A stretch of 64,000 nucleotides of DNA from Pseudohoeflea suaedae (GTDB taxonomy: Bacteria; Pseudomonadota; Alphaproteobacteria; Rhizobiales; Rhizobiaceae), in the NCBI RefSeq assembly GCF_004354915.1, contig NZ_SMSI01000002.1:62001-126000 (forward strand). The letters run 5' to 3'. Each line of letters starts with the position of its first letter. The first letter of the stretch is position 1. Below the pieces are notes generated by a model, which saw nothing but the letters and a program-made list of their open reading frames with translations, was not told the DNA's origin and did no database searches. Made by a program: the position numbers and the translations under genes. This document shows, piece by piece, positions 29,536-37,943 of this stretch.

Positions 29536-30546
29536 ATGCCTGACGACATCGACCTGCGCTATTCGAGCGACTGCGAACCGGGGATCAGCCGGCGGCGCAG
29601 GGGGCGCGGATTCTCCTATCATCTTCCAGACGGAAAGATACTGCGCGACAAGGCGGAGCGGGAACGCATCAACGCGCTCGCGGTGCCTCCCGCCTATCGC
29701 GACGTCTGGATATGCGGTGATCGCATCGGCCACCTTCAGGCGACCGGGCTCGATGACAGGGGGCGCAAGCAGTACCGCTACCACGAAGCCTGGGCCGAGC
29801 AGCGCAGCAGGCTGAAATTCGGGCAGTTGCGGCAGTTCGGCGAGGCGCTCCCGCGCATCAGGCGCAAGATGCGGTCCGATCTCAAGAAGGGGCTGCCGAA
29901 CGAGGAAGCCATACTCGCAGCCATGGTGATGCTGGTCGACCGCGTTCATCTGCGGGTCGGAAACCGCGTCTATGCGAAGGAGAACAAGACGTTCGGCGTC
30001 ACCAGCCTGTTGAAGCGGCATGTGCGGACGGAAGGTGGCGACACGGTGAACCTGCGCTTCAAGGCGAAGGGGGGCGAGGTGCAGGATTACGAACTCGAAA
30101 GCACGGCCCTTCACGACATTCTGGAGGAGATCTCCGACCTGCCGGGCCGCGACCTGTTCTCCTGGCATGACGAGGATGGCAGCCTGAGGCGGCTCTCGTC
30201 GCAGCGGCTGAACGCCTACCTCGCCGAGATCGGCGGCGTGGGCGTCACCGCCAAGACATTCCGCACCTGGGCCGGAAGTGTGGCAGGTTTTGCCGAAGCG
30301 CTGAGCGCACTCAGGCGCGAGGAACCGGTGCGCGTGAAAGCGATCTGCGAGGCAGCGGCCGAAAAACTCCACAATACGCCTGCGGTATGCCGTACCAGCT
30401 ATGTCCATCCGGACGTGCTCGAAATCGCGGCTGACGAGGCCCGCGCGGAGATTGCGCTGAGGGCCTTCGAAACCCGGAGGAACACGCGAGGGCTCAACCG
30501 GGCCGAGGAGCGGTTCCTGCAATATCTGGAGTTTTGCGAGGGGTAG
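29536..30546 (+). CDS. DNA topoisomerase IB (poxvirus/bacterial type)
   Basis: A 336-residue type IB topoisomerase, which relaxes supercoils through a 3'-phosphotyrosyl intermediate. Family landmarks are RGRGFSYHLPDGKILRDKAE at the N-terminus, VPPAYRDVWICGDRIGHLQATG and QYRYHEAWAEQR. GVTSLLKRHV (catalytic Lys) and KTFRTWAGS (catalytic Arg) follow, then CRTSYVHPDVLE with the nucleophilic Tyr. The ATG at 29536 is preferred; a TTG at 29521 in frame would add five residues. The family is common in Hyphomicrobiales chromosomes, often near Ku/LigD or mobile regions. Confidence 0.88.
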   Translation: MPDDIDLRYSSDCEPGISRRRRGRGFSYHLPDGKILRDKAERERINALAVPPAYRDVWICGDRIGHLQATGLDDRGRKQYRYHEAWAEQRSRLKFGQLRQFGEALPRIRRKMRSDLKKGLPNEEAILAAMVMLVDRVHLRVGNRVYAKENKTFGVTSLLKRHVRTEGGDTVNLRFKAKGGEVQDYELESTALHDILEEISDLPGRDLFSWHDEDGSLRRLSSQRLNAYLAEIGGVGVTAKTFRTWAGSVAGFAEALSALRREEPVRVKAICEAAAEKLHNTPAVCRTSYVHPDVLEIAADEARAEIALRAFETRRNTRGLNRAEERFLQYLEFCEG

Positions 30547-30743
30547 GGGAGAGTTGATAATGCTTCCAATTGCAATTTAGGTAAAGGTGAAATTTTGAAG
30601 GTTGACGTCTCTTATTTTTAGGTGCGCCAGTTTTGGGTATCCATAAGTGAATACCTTCATTCGTGCCGACGTCCCGGCGGGCTCACGATATTGCTGATGG
30701 TGCTAAATTTCCACCGCCGATGCGGTTTTGTCTGGAGGCAGTA

Positions 30744-31944
30744 ATGGTAGATTTCTTTACTGTAATAAAAAAAGGCAGTTGATGCTCTTGTTGTTAATAG
30801 TGCTGAGAATAGATCTCGGGTTTACCAAAAAGCTCGTGCCTCAATAACTCGTCAGATTCGGGCAGTAGATCCTCCCGTTTCTAGGGAAGTATATGACAGG
30901 CAAATGGCTAAGATTGGCGTCGCAATTGATAAGGTTGAGCATCAGTATTTGTCTGAAGCGGATTTATTTATTGAGTCAATTGGTGATATTTCTCAAGATC
31001 TAAGTAAATATATTGATAGCGATCATGTCGAGAATGAGAAGCTGAAACAGGAGGTTAGCCGACTTGAGGAAATTATATCCGTTGACTTGCCTGGGCCGAA
31101 TTTTGAAATTTCCAAAAATGGTAAGCTAAAGCTATCAAGAAGCGGCAATCCCTCGAGTGAAGAGATTCAACGGTTTTCTTCAATACGGTCCGTTTTAATA
31201 GAAGCGGTAGAAGATCTAATAGATCTAAGCGTAGGTTCTAATTCGCATTCGAATATTGCGAAATTAGCTTCGAGCTATCGGCGCGCGCTTGGTGATACTG
31301 CAGAGGATTTGTCCATTGATTTGACCTATGCATACGGTGTCCGCCTCACAAATTCTCAAGCTGAAATTGCCAAACGAATCGAGAGCGGAGATTACCAGCA
31401 AGGCTCTCAGGAAGTTGAAGAAGCGATTCGATCAGTATCGGAGCTCCATCGAACTATAATCATGGATACTTTGCGCGGTCGGGAGCTAGCCAGTCATGTT
31501 CCAGATTACGATTCCCCGACAGACACCGATGCTAAGCGGGAAGCGTTGACTGAAATCGCCGAGACCGTTGAGAGCGACGGTCTTCTTCTTGAAAGAAAAG
31601 ATGCGCGTGCGGTAGTCGAAATTATTGAGGAGTTTGAAAAGGGTCCAAATCCAGCGCGTTCCAATCAAGTGGCGCTGCTGACAATATCAAATATGCTTGG
31701 GCGTTTCGCCAAGCCGGTCTTGTGGACGGCAGGGGTCGCCGCTACCGGCGTAGTGGGAAATGCGGCATGGACTGGTGTCGTGAATGGCTATCAGGTTTCG
31801 ACTCTCTTTTTACAGAATGCAGAGGCTTTTTTCCTAATAAACGCGCCTACCTTGATCAAGCTCGCAATGCTGATCGGGGGCGATATCGGATGGTTGCCTT
31901 CTTTCATAGATTGGCTCAAAAAAAATAAGGATGAACGAATTTAG
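30744..31944 (+). CDS. AT-rich orphan protein with an apparent +1 frameshift at an A7 run
   Basis: A gene much more AT-rich than its surroundings. The main frame is open from about 30,769, with a first usable ATG at 30904 giving 346 residues. A better start exists: TGGAGG (30732-30737), then ATG at 30744, reading MVDFFTVIKK before an A7 run (30767-30773). With one A fewer, the frame would pass straight into AVDALVVNSAENRSRVYQKARASITRQI and the rest. The full product would be about 400 residues: a conserved-looking N-terminal helical region, a central coiled coil (ENEKLKQEVSRLEEIIS), and a C-terminal part with two hydrophobic segments (PVLWTAGVAATGVVGNAAW; AFFLINAPTLIKLAMLIGG). So it is a frameshift mutation, a sequencing indel, or slippage-dependent expression. 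Function unknown; the location beside an integration site suggests cargo, possibly a defence or effector protein. Confidence 0.6.
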
Positions 31945-32033
31945 CGTTTAGCAAAGAGCGTGCATTTCTCCTGCCATTCTTTGGCATCAGTGGAGTCTAT
32001 ACCCCGGCGCATCAAAACCGAAAGGAAGCGCCC

Positions 32034-32597
32034 ATGGCCATACTCTATCACTCCCCGAATTCCCGTTCCGATGCGGTTGCCGCGCTCGTGCGTCTGCTCA
32101 AGGCCGATATCGAGATCCGGGAGGTCGAAATCCGCCGTACAGACGGGACAGGCAGGCCGGATCCGGTCAATCCGCATCCCGAGAAGAAGGTGCCATACCT
32201 CGTCGACGGCGACGAGGCGTTGCGGGAGCGCGGCGCGATCATCACCTATCTCACAGACAAATATCCCGATGCCGAGCTCGGGCCCTTGCCGGGTGAGCCG
32301 GGGCGTGGTGCCTATCTGTCCTGGCTGTACTACTATCAGGGGGTGATGGAACCGGTGATCATCATGCACATGGCAGGTATCGAGCACCCCTACATGACGA
32401 GCGGTTTGCGCGATTTCGGCACGATGATGAACACGCTGACGGACGCGCTCAAGGACCGACCCTTTCTGATGGGAGAGCGTTTTTCCGCCGCTGACATCCT
32501 GTGCAGCTCGCCATTCTTCTGGCTTTCGTCGCTGGTGCCCGAGGATGGACCGGTGCCGGGCTGGGGCGCGCGCTGTGCCGAACGGATGAAGCCCTGA
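32034..32597 (+). CDS. Glutathione S-transferase family protein, short C-terminus
   Basis: A 187-residue GST-like protein. The thioredoxin-fold N-terminus has LYHSPNSRSDAVAALVRLL (Ser in the position used to activate glutathione) and EKKVPYLVDGDEALRERGAIITYLTDKYP, the cis-Pro and glutathione-binding segment. The helical C-terminal domain follows (YMTSGLRDFGTMMNTLTDAL and FLMGERFSAADILCSSPFFW, with the N-capping box). It ends soon after WGARCAERMKP, about 15-20 residues earlier than usual, so the last helix is truncated. It would conjugate or reduce electrophiles in the cytoplasm. Confidence 0.8.
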   Translation: MAILYHSPNSRSDAVAALVRLLKADIEIREVEIRRTDGTGRPDPVNPHPEKKVPYLVDGDEALRERGAIITYLTDKYPDAELGPLPGEPGRGAYLSWLYYYQGVMEPVIIMHMAGIEHPYMTSGLRDFGTMMNTLTDALKDRPFLMGERFSAADILCSSPFFWLSSLVPEDGPVPGWGARCAERMKP

Positions 32598-32609
32598 GGG
32601 TTTTGCTGC

Positions 32610-32635
32610 GGCCGCGCCGGTTTTCCGGCGCGGCC
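32610..32635 (+). terminator. Strong hairpin after the GST gene
   Basis: An 11-bp perfect stem GGCCGCGCCGG/CCGGCGCGGCC with a TTTT loop lies 12 bases beyond the GST stop. There is no U-tract, so it may act as a Rho-assisted terminator or mRNA end. Confidence 0.5.
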
Positions 32636-32798
32636 TCAAGGCGCGTGCGATCACGCCGGTCTGGCCTGCGATACACCATGTCACCGGCCGGATTGGCCTC
32701 GGCGCTGTACATTCCGCGCTTTCGGGACTAGAAGCGGCGCACGATACGACGCCGCCGCGCGACAACGCGCTGAGCCGGCCAATTCCGAAAGACAATCG

Positions 32799-34703
32799 AT
32801 GACACTTCCTCAAGGCGTGGCAACGCCGCTCGCAAGCGCGCTCGACAAACGCGGCTACGAAACCCTGACACCCGTACAAGAAGCGGTGATCGCCGACGAA
32901 CTCGCCGGTCGCGACGCGCTGGTTTCGGCCCGGACAGGTTCCGGCAAGACGGTGGCCTTCGGGCTGGCGATCGCAGCCGATATCCTCGGCGGCGAAGACC
33001 GCTTCGGCCGCCCCGAGGCGCCGCTGGCGCTGGCAATCGCGCCGACGCGCGAACTCGCCATGCAGGTGGCCCGCGAACTCGAATGGCTCTACGGCGAAGC
33101 GGGCGCAGTCATTGCGACCTGTGTCGGCGGCATGGACGTGCGCAACGAGCGGCGCGCGCTCGAGCGCGGCAGCCACATCGTGGTCGGCACGCCCGGCCGT
33201 CTGCGCGATCACATCAGCCGCGACAATCTCGACCTGACCAATCTGCGCGCCGTCGTTCTCGACGAAGCCGACGAGATGCTCGATCTGGGTTTCCGCGAGG
33301 ATCTCGAATTCATCCTCGAAGCCTCGCCCGACGAGCGCCGCACGCTGATGTTCTCCGCCACGGTGCCGAAGGGCATTGCAGGGCTTGCCAAGAACTATCA
33401 GCGCAATGCGCTGCGCATCACCACGGCGTCTGAGGAAAAGCAGCACAGCGACATCGAATACCGCGCATTGATCTGCGCCAATCCCGACCGCGAGAATGCC
33501 ATTCTCAACACGCTGCGCTACTACGATGCGGAAACCGCGATCGTGTTCTGCTCCACGCGTGCGGCGGTCGCGCATCTGACGGCGCGTTTTTCCAATCGTG
33601 GTTTTCCGGCGGTTTCGCTGTCGGGCGAACTGACCCAGAACGAGCGCAGCCATGCGCTGCAGGCCATGCGCGACGGACGCGCGCGCGTCTGCATCGCCAC
33701 CGACGTCGCAGCCCGCGGCATCGACCTGCCGAGCCTCGAACTCGTGGTCCATGCGGATCTTCCGACAAACGCCGAAACGCTCAAGCACCGCAGCGGCCGC
33801 ACCGGCCGTGCCGGCCGGAAAGGGGTCTCCGCGCTGATCGTGCCGATGGGCGCGCGGCGCAAGGCCGAACGGCTTCTCAGGGATGCCGGCATCAAGGCCG
33901 AATGGGCCAATCCGCCATCCGCCGAATCGATCCTCCAGCGCGACGACGAGAGGCTGCTCGAGGATGCCCAACTGAGCGCATCGGTGGAAGAGAACGAGAC
34001 CGGCATGGTCGCGGCCCTTCTCGAAAAGCACGGTGCCGAGCAGATCGCAGCAGCCTATATCCGGCAGTTCCGCGCCACCCGTTTCGCCCCGGAGGACATC
34101 CAGGACGTTCCGCTCACGCCGCAGAAGGGACCGCGTGAACCGCGCGAACCCCGCGAAAGCACTTTCGAGAGCAAGCCGCCTCGGGCGCGCGAGGACTTCG
34201 AGGAGAGCGTGTGGTTCTCGCTGTCGGTCGGCCGCAAGCAGAATGCCGAGCCGCGCTGGCTGATCCCGATGCTCTGCCGCCACGGCAACATCTCCAAGCG
34301 CGATATCGGCGCGATCCGCATGCAGCCGACGGAGACCTTTGTCGAGATCCATGCGAGCTCCGCAGACGGTTTCATGGCCGCGCTCGGTCCCCAGATGACG
34401 ATCGAGGGCAGCCTCAGGGTCAACAGGATCGACGGCACGCCGGAGCTTTCGGCCCCGGCCAAGCGTGGCGGCCATGAAGGGCGCGACAACCGTGACAATT
34501 CCGGCAAGAAGCCGGAGTGGAAGAAGAAGCCCTTCAACAAGGACCGCGACGGTGGCGGTTTCAAGGGCAAGCCGGATGGCGGACCCGGCGGCAAATCCGG
34601 CAAGAAATTCGGCGGCAAGCCAGACGGCAAGTTCGCGGGCAAGCCGGGCGGTAAGCCCGGCGGCAAGCCCGACTGGAAGAAGAAGCCGAAGAAGTTCGAC
34701 TGA
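32799..34703 (+). CDS. DEAD-box RNA helicase with DbpA-type RNA-binding domain
   Basis: A 634-residue ATP-dependent RNA helicase. Motifs in order: Q motif (GYETLTPVQEAVI), I (ARTGSGKT), Ia (PTRELA), II (DEAD in VLDEADEMLD), III (SAT), V (CIATDVAARGIDLPSLE) and VI (HRSGRTGRAGRKG). Residues about 465-545 form the DbpA/CsdA RNA-binding domain (WFSLSVGRKQNAEPRWLIPMLCR and RDIGAIRMQPTETFVEI). The last 80 residues are a Lys/Gly-rich low-complexity tail with repeated GGKPDGK-type units, typical of cold-shock and ribosome-assembly helicases. Acts on rRNA/mRNA structures in the cytoplasm. Confidence 0.9.
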   Translation: MTLPQGVATPLASALDKRGYETLTPVQEAVIADELAGRDALVSARTGSGKTVAFGLAIAADILGGEDRFGRPEAPLALAIAPTRELAMQVARELEWLYGEAGAVIATCVGGMDVRNERRALERGSHIVVGTPGRLRDHISRDNLDLTNLRAVVLDEADEMLDLGFREDLEFILEASPDERRTLMFSATVPKGIAGLAKNYQRNALRITTASEEKQHSDIEYRALICANPDRENAILNTLRYYDAETAIVFCSTRAAVAHLTARFSNRGFPAVSLSGELTQNERSHALQAMRDGRARVCIATDVAARGIDLPSLELVVHADLPTNAETLKHRSGRTGRAGRKGVSALIVPMGARRKAERLLRDAGIKAEWANPPSAESILQRDDERLLEDAQLSASVEENETGMVAALLEKHGAEQIAAAYIRQFRATRFAPEDIQDVPLTPQKGPREPREPRESTFESKPPRAREDFEESVWFSLSVGRKQNAEPRWLIPMLCRHGNISKRDIGAIRMQPTETFVEIHASSADGFMAALGPQMTIEGSLRVNRIDGTPELSAPAKRGGHEGRDNRDNSGKKPEWKKKPFNKDRDGGGFKGKPDGGPGGKSGKKFGGKPDGKFAGKPGGKPGGKPDWKKKPKKFD

Positions 34704-34713
34704 GGTGAATAAG

Positions 34714-34743
34714 AAAAAGGGGCGCAGCGATGCGCCCCTTTTT
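34714..34743. terminator. Bidirectional intrinsic terminator between convergent genes
   Basis: AAAAAGGGGCGCA and TGCGCCCCTTTTT form a near-perfect hairpin with a GCGA loop. A-tract and T-tract on either side allow it to stop both the helicase transcript and the permease transcript from the other strand. Confidence 0.85.
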
Positions 34744-34859
34744 CGTGGAGATACTCCTCCTCCCCGATCCATGTCCGGATGGCGGCTGGTCAGCCAGGCC
34801 GCCGGTCGGGCAGAAAACCGGGGAGGAGGGCCCGGGAGGACCCCGGTTGTCGTCTCATC

Positions 34860-36131
34860 CTACTCCGCCGGAGCCGCATCGACCAGAGGGGCCTGCGTCG
34901 TGTGCCTGACCAGAAGGGCGGCCCCGATGAGCAGGAGCGGGTAGATCAGCCCGTCTCCGGCATAGAGCGCCAGACCGGCGACGATCAGCAGCGAGAGAAG
35001 TCCGAATGCCTTCTCGATCATCGTGCGGCCAAGCTTGACGAGCGCCAGCGCGGACATCCCGTAGATGAGGAAGAAGTTCTGCCCCGCGCTCGCAATCAGC
35101 GACCCGATGTCGACGAAGCCGATCTTGTCGGCGACCAGAACGGCCAGGAACACCAGGCAATTGACGATGATGGCCGCGGCCGGAACGCCGTTGCGCGTGT
35201 TGGCCAGGGCTGTCGGCAGCGCACCCTCGCGGGCCACCGACATGACCATGCGCGACACCGCCCAGAAGGCCGCGAAGAGATTGGCGGCTATCAGCAGGAG
35301 AACGCCAATCGCAATTGCCAGACCTGCGCTTTCGCCGAGCGCCGGCGTGAGGATCTCGACGAAGGGGGCGGCGGTGAAGGCCGACGGGCCGGCCGCGATC
35401 ACCGTCGTCGCGCAGAGCATGTAGAACCCGACCGCAATGACGAAGGAGACTGCGACCGCGATGGGTACGTTGCGCGCGGGGTTGGCAAATTCCCCGGTGG
35501 TCGAGAGAGCCACTTCCCAGCCGGTAAAGGCGAAGAAGACCAGCATGAAGGGGGCAAAGACCAGCGCCGGGCTGAATTCCGCCGCCATCCAGGCCGTGCC
35601 GAGCGTCCGGGTGACCGGGTCCCCTTGCGTGACGGTGACAAAGGAAAGCGCCACCAGCACAAAGAGGAAGATCATCACGGCTCCGGCGGCCAGGGAACCG
35701 ATCCGGGCTGCAAGCCGGGGCACGGTGAGATTGGCCGCACTTGCCAGCACCACGAGAACCGCAGCGGTCAGGCCCGCGGGTGTTCCCGTTGCCGCCTCGA
35801 AGTAGTTGCCGCCCGTCAGCGCGATCGAGGGCAGCCCGAGGAATACCGCGCCGAGAAACAGGAACGAGGTGACGAGCGAAGCCGTTCGGCCGAAAGCGCA
35901 GCCGGCGATGTGTGCCACCCCGCCAGCCTCCGGAAAGCGGCTCGCGAGGATAGCGAAGACCGCCAGCAGCGGAATATTCGCAGCCGCGCAGACGAGCCAG
36001 GTCCACATCGCCGATGGTCCCGCGGCGGCGGCCGCAAGTCCGGGAAGGGTGAGAATACCCACGCCGAGCACCGTGTTGAGCATCATCGCCGTTCCGGAAA
36101 CCGGACCCAGCGATTTTTCAAGCGTCGACAT
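34860..36131 (-). CDS. APC-family amino acid permease
   Basis: A 423-residue APC-superfamily transporter with about 12 hydrophobic segments. The first helix carries the unwound binding-site motif TVLGVGILTLPGLAAAAAGP, typical of the family. FTGWEVALSTTGEFANPARNVPIA (helix 6/7 region) is the usual conserved loop. It likely imports or exports a neutral amino acid or related compound. Its start overlaps the end of the cupin gene by 14 bases. The three minus-strand genes (hydroxylase, cupin, permease) form one operon, so the substrate is probably the amino acid handled by the hydroxylase. Confidence 0.8.
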   Translation of the reverse strand: MSTLEKSLGPVSGTAMMLNTVLGVGILTLPGLAAAAAGPSAMWTWLVCAAANIPLLAVFAILASRFPEAGGVAHIAGCAFGRTASLVTSFLFLGAVFLGLPSIALTGGNYFEAATGTPAGLTAAVLVVLASAANLTVPRLAARIGSLAAGAVMIFLFVLVALSFVTVTQGDPVTRTLGTAWMAAEFSPALVFAPFMLVFFAFTGWEVALSTTGEFANPARNVPIAVAVSFVIAVGFYMLCATTVIAAGPSAFTAAPFVEILTPALGESAGLAIAIGVLLLIAANLFAAFWAVSRMVMSVAREGALPTALANTRNGVPAAAIIVNCLVFLAVLVADKIGFVDIGSLIASAGQNFFLIYGMSALALVKLGRTMIEKAFGLLSLLIVAGLALYAGDGLIYPLLLIGAALLVRHTTQAPLVDAAPAE

Positions 36132-36486
36132 CTCTTGCCCCCTCGATTGCGCGCGGCTCCATGGCGATCAGATAGACGCAGCCCTCATCGAGAGCGATCG
36201 AGCCATGGCGTTTGAAGGCGGGAAGGTGAATGATCTCGCCCGAGGTGCAGACGCGCTCCCCGCCCTCGAAATAGAAGCGGACCGATCCCTCCAGTATGAC
36301 CAGCGTCTCATCGGTCGGATGGGTATGCCATGCGTGTTCCTTGCCGGGCTGGTCGTGCTGGACCTCCACGCAACCCTGTCTGGGCAGAAGCTGCGAGATG
36401 ATGCCTGCCGCATCCTTCAGGGGCGTGGCGGGCAGGGCCGAGAAGCGGATGTCTTCGGTCGTCTTGTGAGACATGTGTGCGGTCAT
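36118..36486 (-). CDS. Small cupin-domain protein
   Basis: A 122-residue single cupin. The metal-binding motif is visible as HAWHTHPTDETLVILEGSVRF (His and Glu ligands), with a second motif near EIIHLPAFKRHGS. The protein may be a metal-dependent enzyme or a small-molecule sensor. The ATG at 36486 follows the hydroxylase stop by four bases; an internal ATG at 36474 is an alternative. It lies in the same operon as the hydroxylase and permease. Confidence 0.75.
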   Translation of the reverse strand: MTAHMSHKTTEDIRFSALPATPLKDAAGIISQLLPRQGCVEVQHDQPGKEHAWHTHPTDETLVILEGSVRFYFEGGERVCTSGEIIHLPAFKRHGSIALDEGCVYLIAMEPRAIEGARDVDA

Positions 36487-36490
36487 CGGA

Positions 36491-37222
36491 TCAATCCTTG
36501 AGCTTGTGGAACGGGCAGGTGAGAGGGGTATTGGTATCGTCGAGGAAATATTGCTCGGCCTCGCGAATGCCGTCGTCGCCATATTTGCCGAGGACAGGCG
36601 AGGGCGTGACGAAGTCGTAGTCGGCAAGGCGCGTACGCACTGCCGAGAAGCTTTTCGATGCAGCCTTCTCCGTGCCGAGGATCCGGTCGAAAACCCAGCG
36701 CGGCTGGAAGGTCAGCATGAATGTCGACGAGCGCCTGCTCTGCCGGAGCACGTGTGCCGGTGTGGTGCAGACCACGAAGATGGGTTCGCCGCCGTAGCAG
36801 AATTCCCACATCGGGGCGTCGGTCGCCTCGGGGATCGCCGAAGGCCATGGCGCCTTGTCGATTTCGGCCACGCCCTTGAGCAATGACCAGAATCGTTCGA
36901 AATAGTCTTTCATGTTAGAAATGTCCGAGGGCGCTTCGAACAGGGCCAGAGACGTGTTGGCGCCGAAGTCCCGCGAATGGGGAAGGTAGGCATCGAGGGC
37001 TGCCGCAATGGCTTCAGCCGTCAGCGTCTCGGCAAAACCGTAGCGGATCTGACCGGCCTTGTGGCCGGCGACACCGTAGACGCAGGGAAAGGGTCTGACA
37101 TCGGACCGGAGTGCGGAATCGAGTTCGGAAAATACCTTGCGTTGCCAAGTATCCTTCGCAAAACGACTTTCGACTTCTTCGTTGGTGAAAATGTCGCCGC
37201 GGCCAAGTGAAGTCATGAGCAT
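36491..37222 (-). CDS. YqcI/YcgG family (GntA-like) heme-dependent N-hydroxylase
   Basis: A 243-residue member of the YqcI/YcgG family. The family includes the heme-dependent N-hydroxylase GntA of guanitoxin synthesis. Diagnostic segments are CVYGVAGHKAGQIRYGF, DYFERFWSLLKGVAEIDKAPWP and FCYGGEPIFVVCTTPAHVLRQSRRSSTFMLTFQPRWVF. The ending is TNTPLTCPFHKL, where the Cys/His pair is a candidate for heme ligation. The likely reaction is N-hydroxylation of a guanidino or amino group of an amino acid. First gene of an operon with cupin and permease, divergent from an Lrp-type regulator that probably senses the amino acid. Confidence 0.78.
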   Translation of the reverse strand: MLMTSLGRGDIFTNEEVESRFAKDTWQRKVFSELDSALRSDVRPFPCVYGVAGHKAGQIRYGFAETLTAEAIAAALDAYLPHSRDFGANTSLALFEAPSDISNMKDYFERFWSLLKGVAEIDKAPWPSAIPEATDAPMWEFCYGGEPIFVVCTTPAHVLRQSRRSSTFMLTFQPRWVFDRILGTEKAASKSFSAVRTRLADYDFVTPSPVLGKYGDDGIREAEQYFLDDTNTPLTCPFHKLKD

Positions 37223-37358
37223 AGAGAAACTCCCGGTTTTTGCCTGGCGAATCTAAATGGTGGCGTATTTGAGGAACAGGTTTCGGATTGAGTAGAATAT
37301 GGCATATTGCAACCTTAGGGCTGCAAATGGTTAAGCGTTGACCGGAAATGGGACAGGC

Positions 37359-37811
37359 ATGGCTGACAGGAAACTGAGCGAGAAGGACATCAAGCTTCTC
37401 AACCTCCTCAAGGAGGATGGGAGAATGACGTGGACGCAACTTGCGGTAGAAATGGGTGTCTCGCGCGTCGCGGTCCAGAACCGTGTCGAAGCGCTCAAGA
37501 AGAAAGGTATTATCGACGGCTTCACCGTCGTGACCCGCGGGACGGTCGAGGATGATCCTCACCTGACCATCTTCCTGCGCATCCGCTTTGCAAAGGGCAT
37601 GGATTGCACGCGGCTGATGGCCAATATCGGCACGCAGCGCAATGTGGTGGCAGCGTGGTCGGTGACCGGAAGCTGGGACTGCATTCTGGAAACGCGAGCG
37701 GCGAACCTCGAGGAGACCGCCGATTTCCGCGAACTGATCATCACGTTCGGCGGGATCGACGAAATCGAGACCGAATGCGTGCTCAAGGTCCTGAAAACCA
37801 ACGGAATATGA
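37359..37811 (+). CDS. Lrp/AsnC family transcriptional regulator
   Basis: A 150-residue Lrp/AsnC regulator. The N-terminal winged HTH has LSEKDIKLLNLLKEDGRMTW followed by LAVEMGVSRVAVQNRVEALKKKGIIDGFTV. The C-terminal RAM/ligand-binding domain has VVAAWSVTGSWDCILETRAAN and IDEIETECVLKVLK. These proteins bind amino acids as octamers. Start ATG at 37359 is chosen; an upstream TTG at 37338 would add seven residues. It is divergent from the hydroxylase operon over about 135 bases, which contain an AT-rich tract suitable for its binding. It is likely the local regulator. Confidence 0.85.
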   Translation: MADRKLSEKDIKLLNLLKEDGRMTWTQLAVEMGVSRVAVQNRVEALKKKGIIDGFTVVTRGTVEDDPHLTIFLRIRFAKGMDCTRLMANIGTQRNVVAAWSVTGSWDCILETRAANLEETADFRELIITFGGIDEIETECVLKVLKTNGI

Positions 37812-37943
37812 TGCGTCCGGTCGACGCGTTGCCGGGACATGCCGGACAATCCGCTTGACGCCGGACGATGGGGCGGCGAAGACTGACGGGGAGCGCCAAT
37901 ACGTGGCTCGATCCTCATTCAGTGCATCTATTCGGAGATTTCG

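Noticed and set aside
31941-34772. A 943-codon open frame on the minus strand
   Set aside because: It lies opposite the DEAD-box helicase and GST genes; composition is Arg/Ala/Gly-rich with no recognisable motif, so it is a shadow frame.
34779-36215. A 478-codon plus-strand frame opposite the permease and cupin
   Set aside because: It is composed largely of Arg/Glu/Gly and overlaps three genuine minus-strand genes; it is a shadow of the membrane protein.
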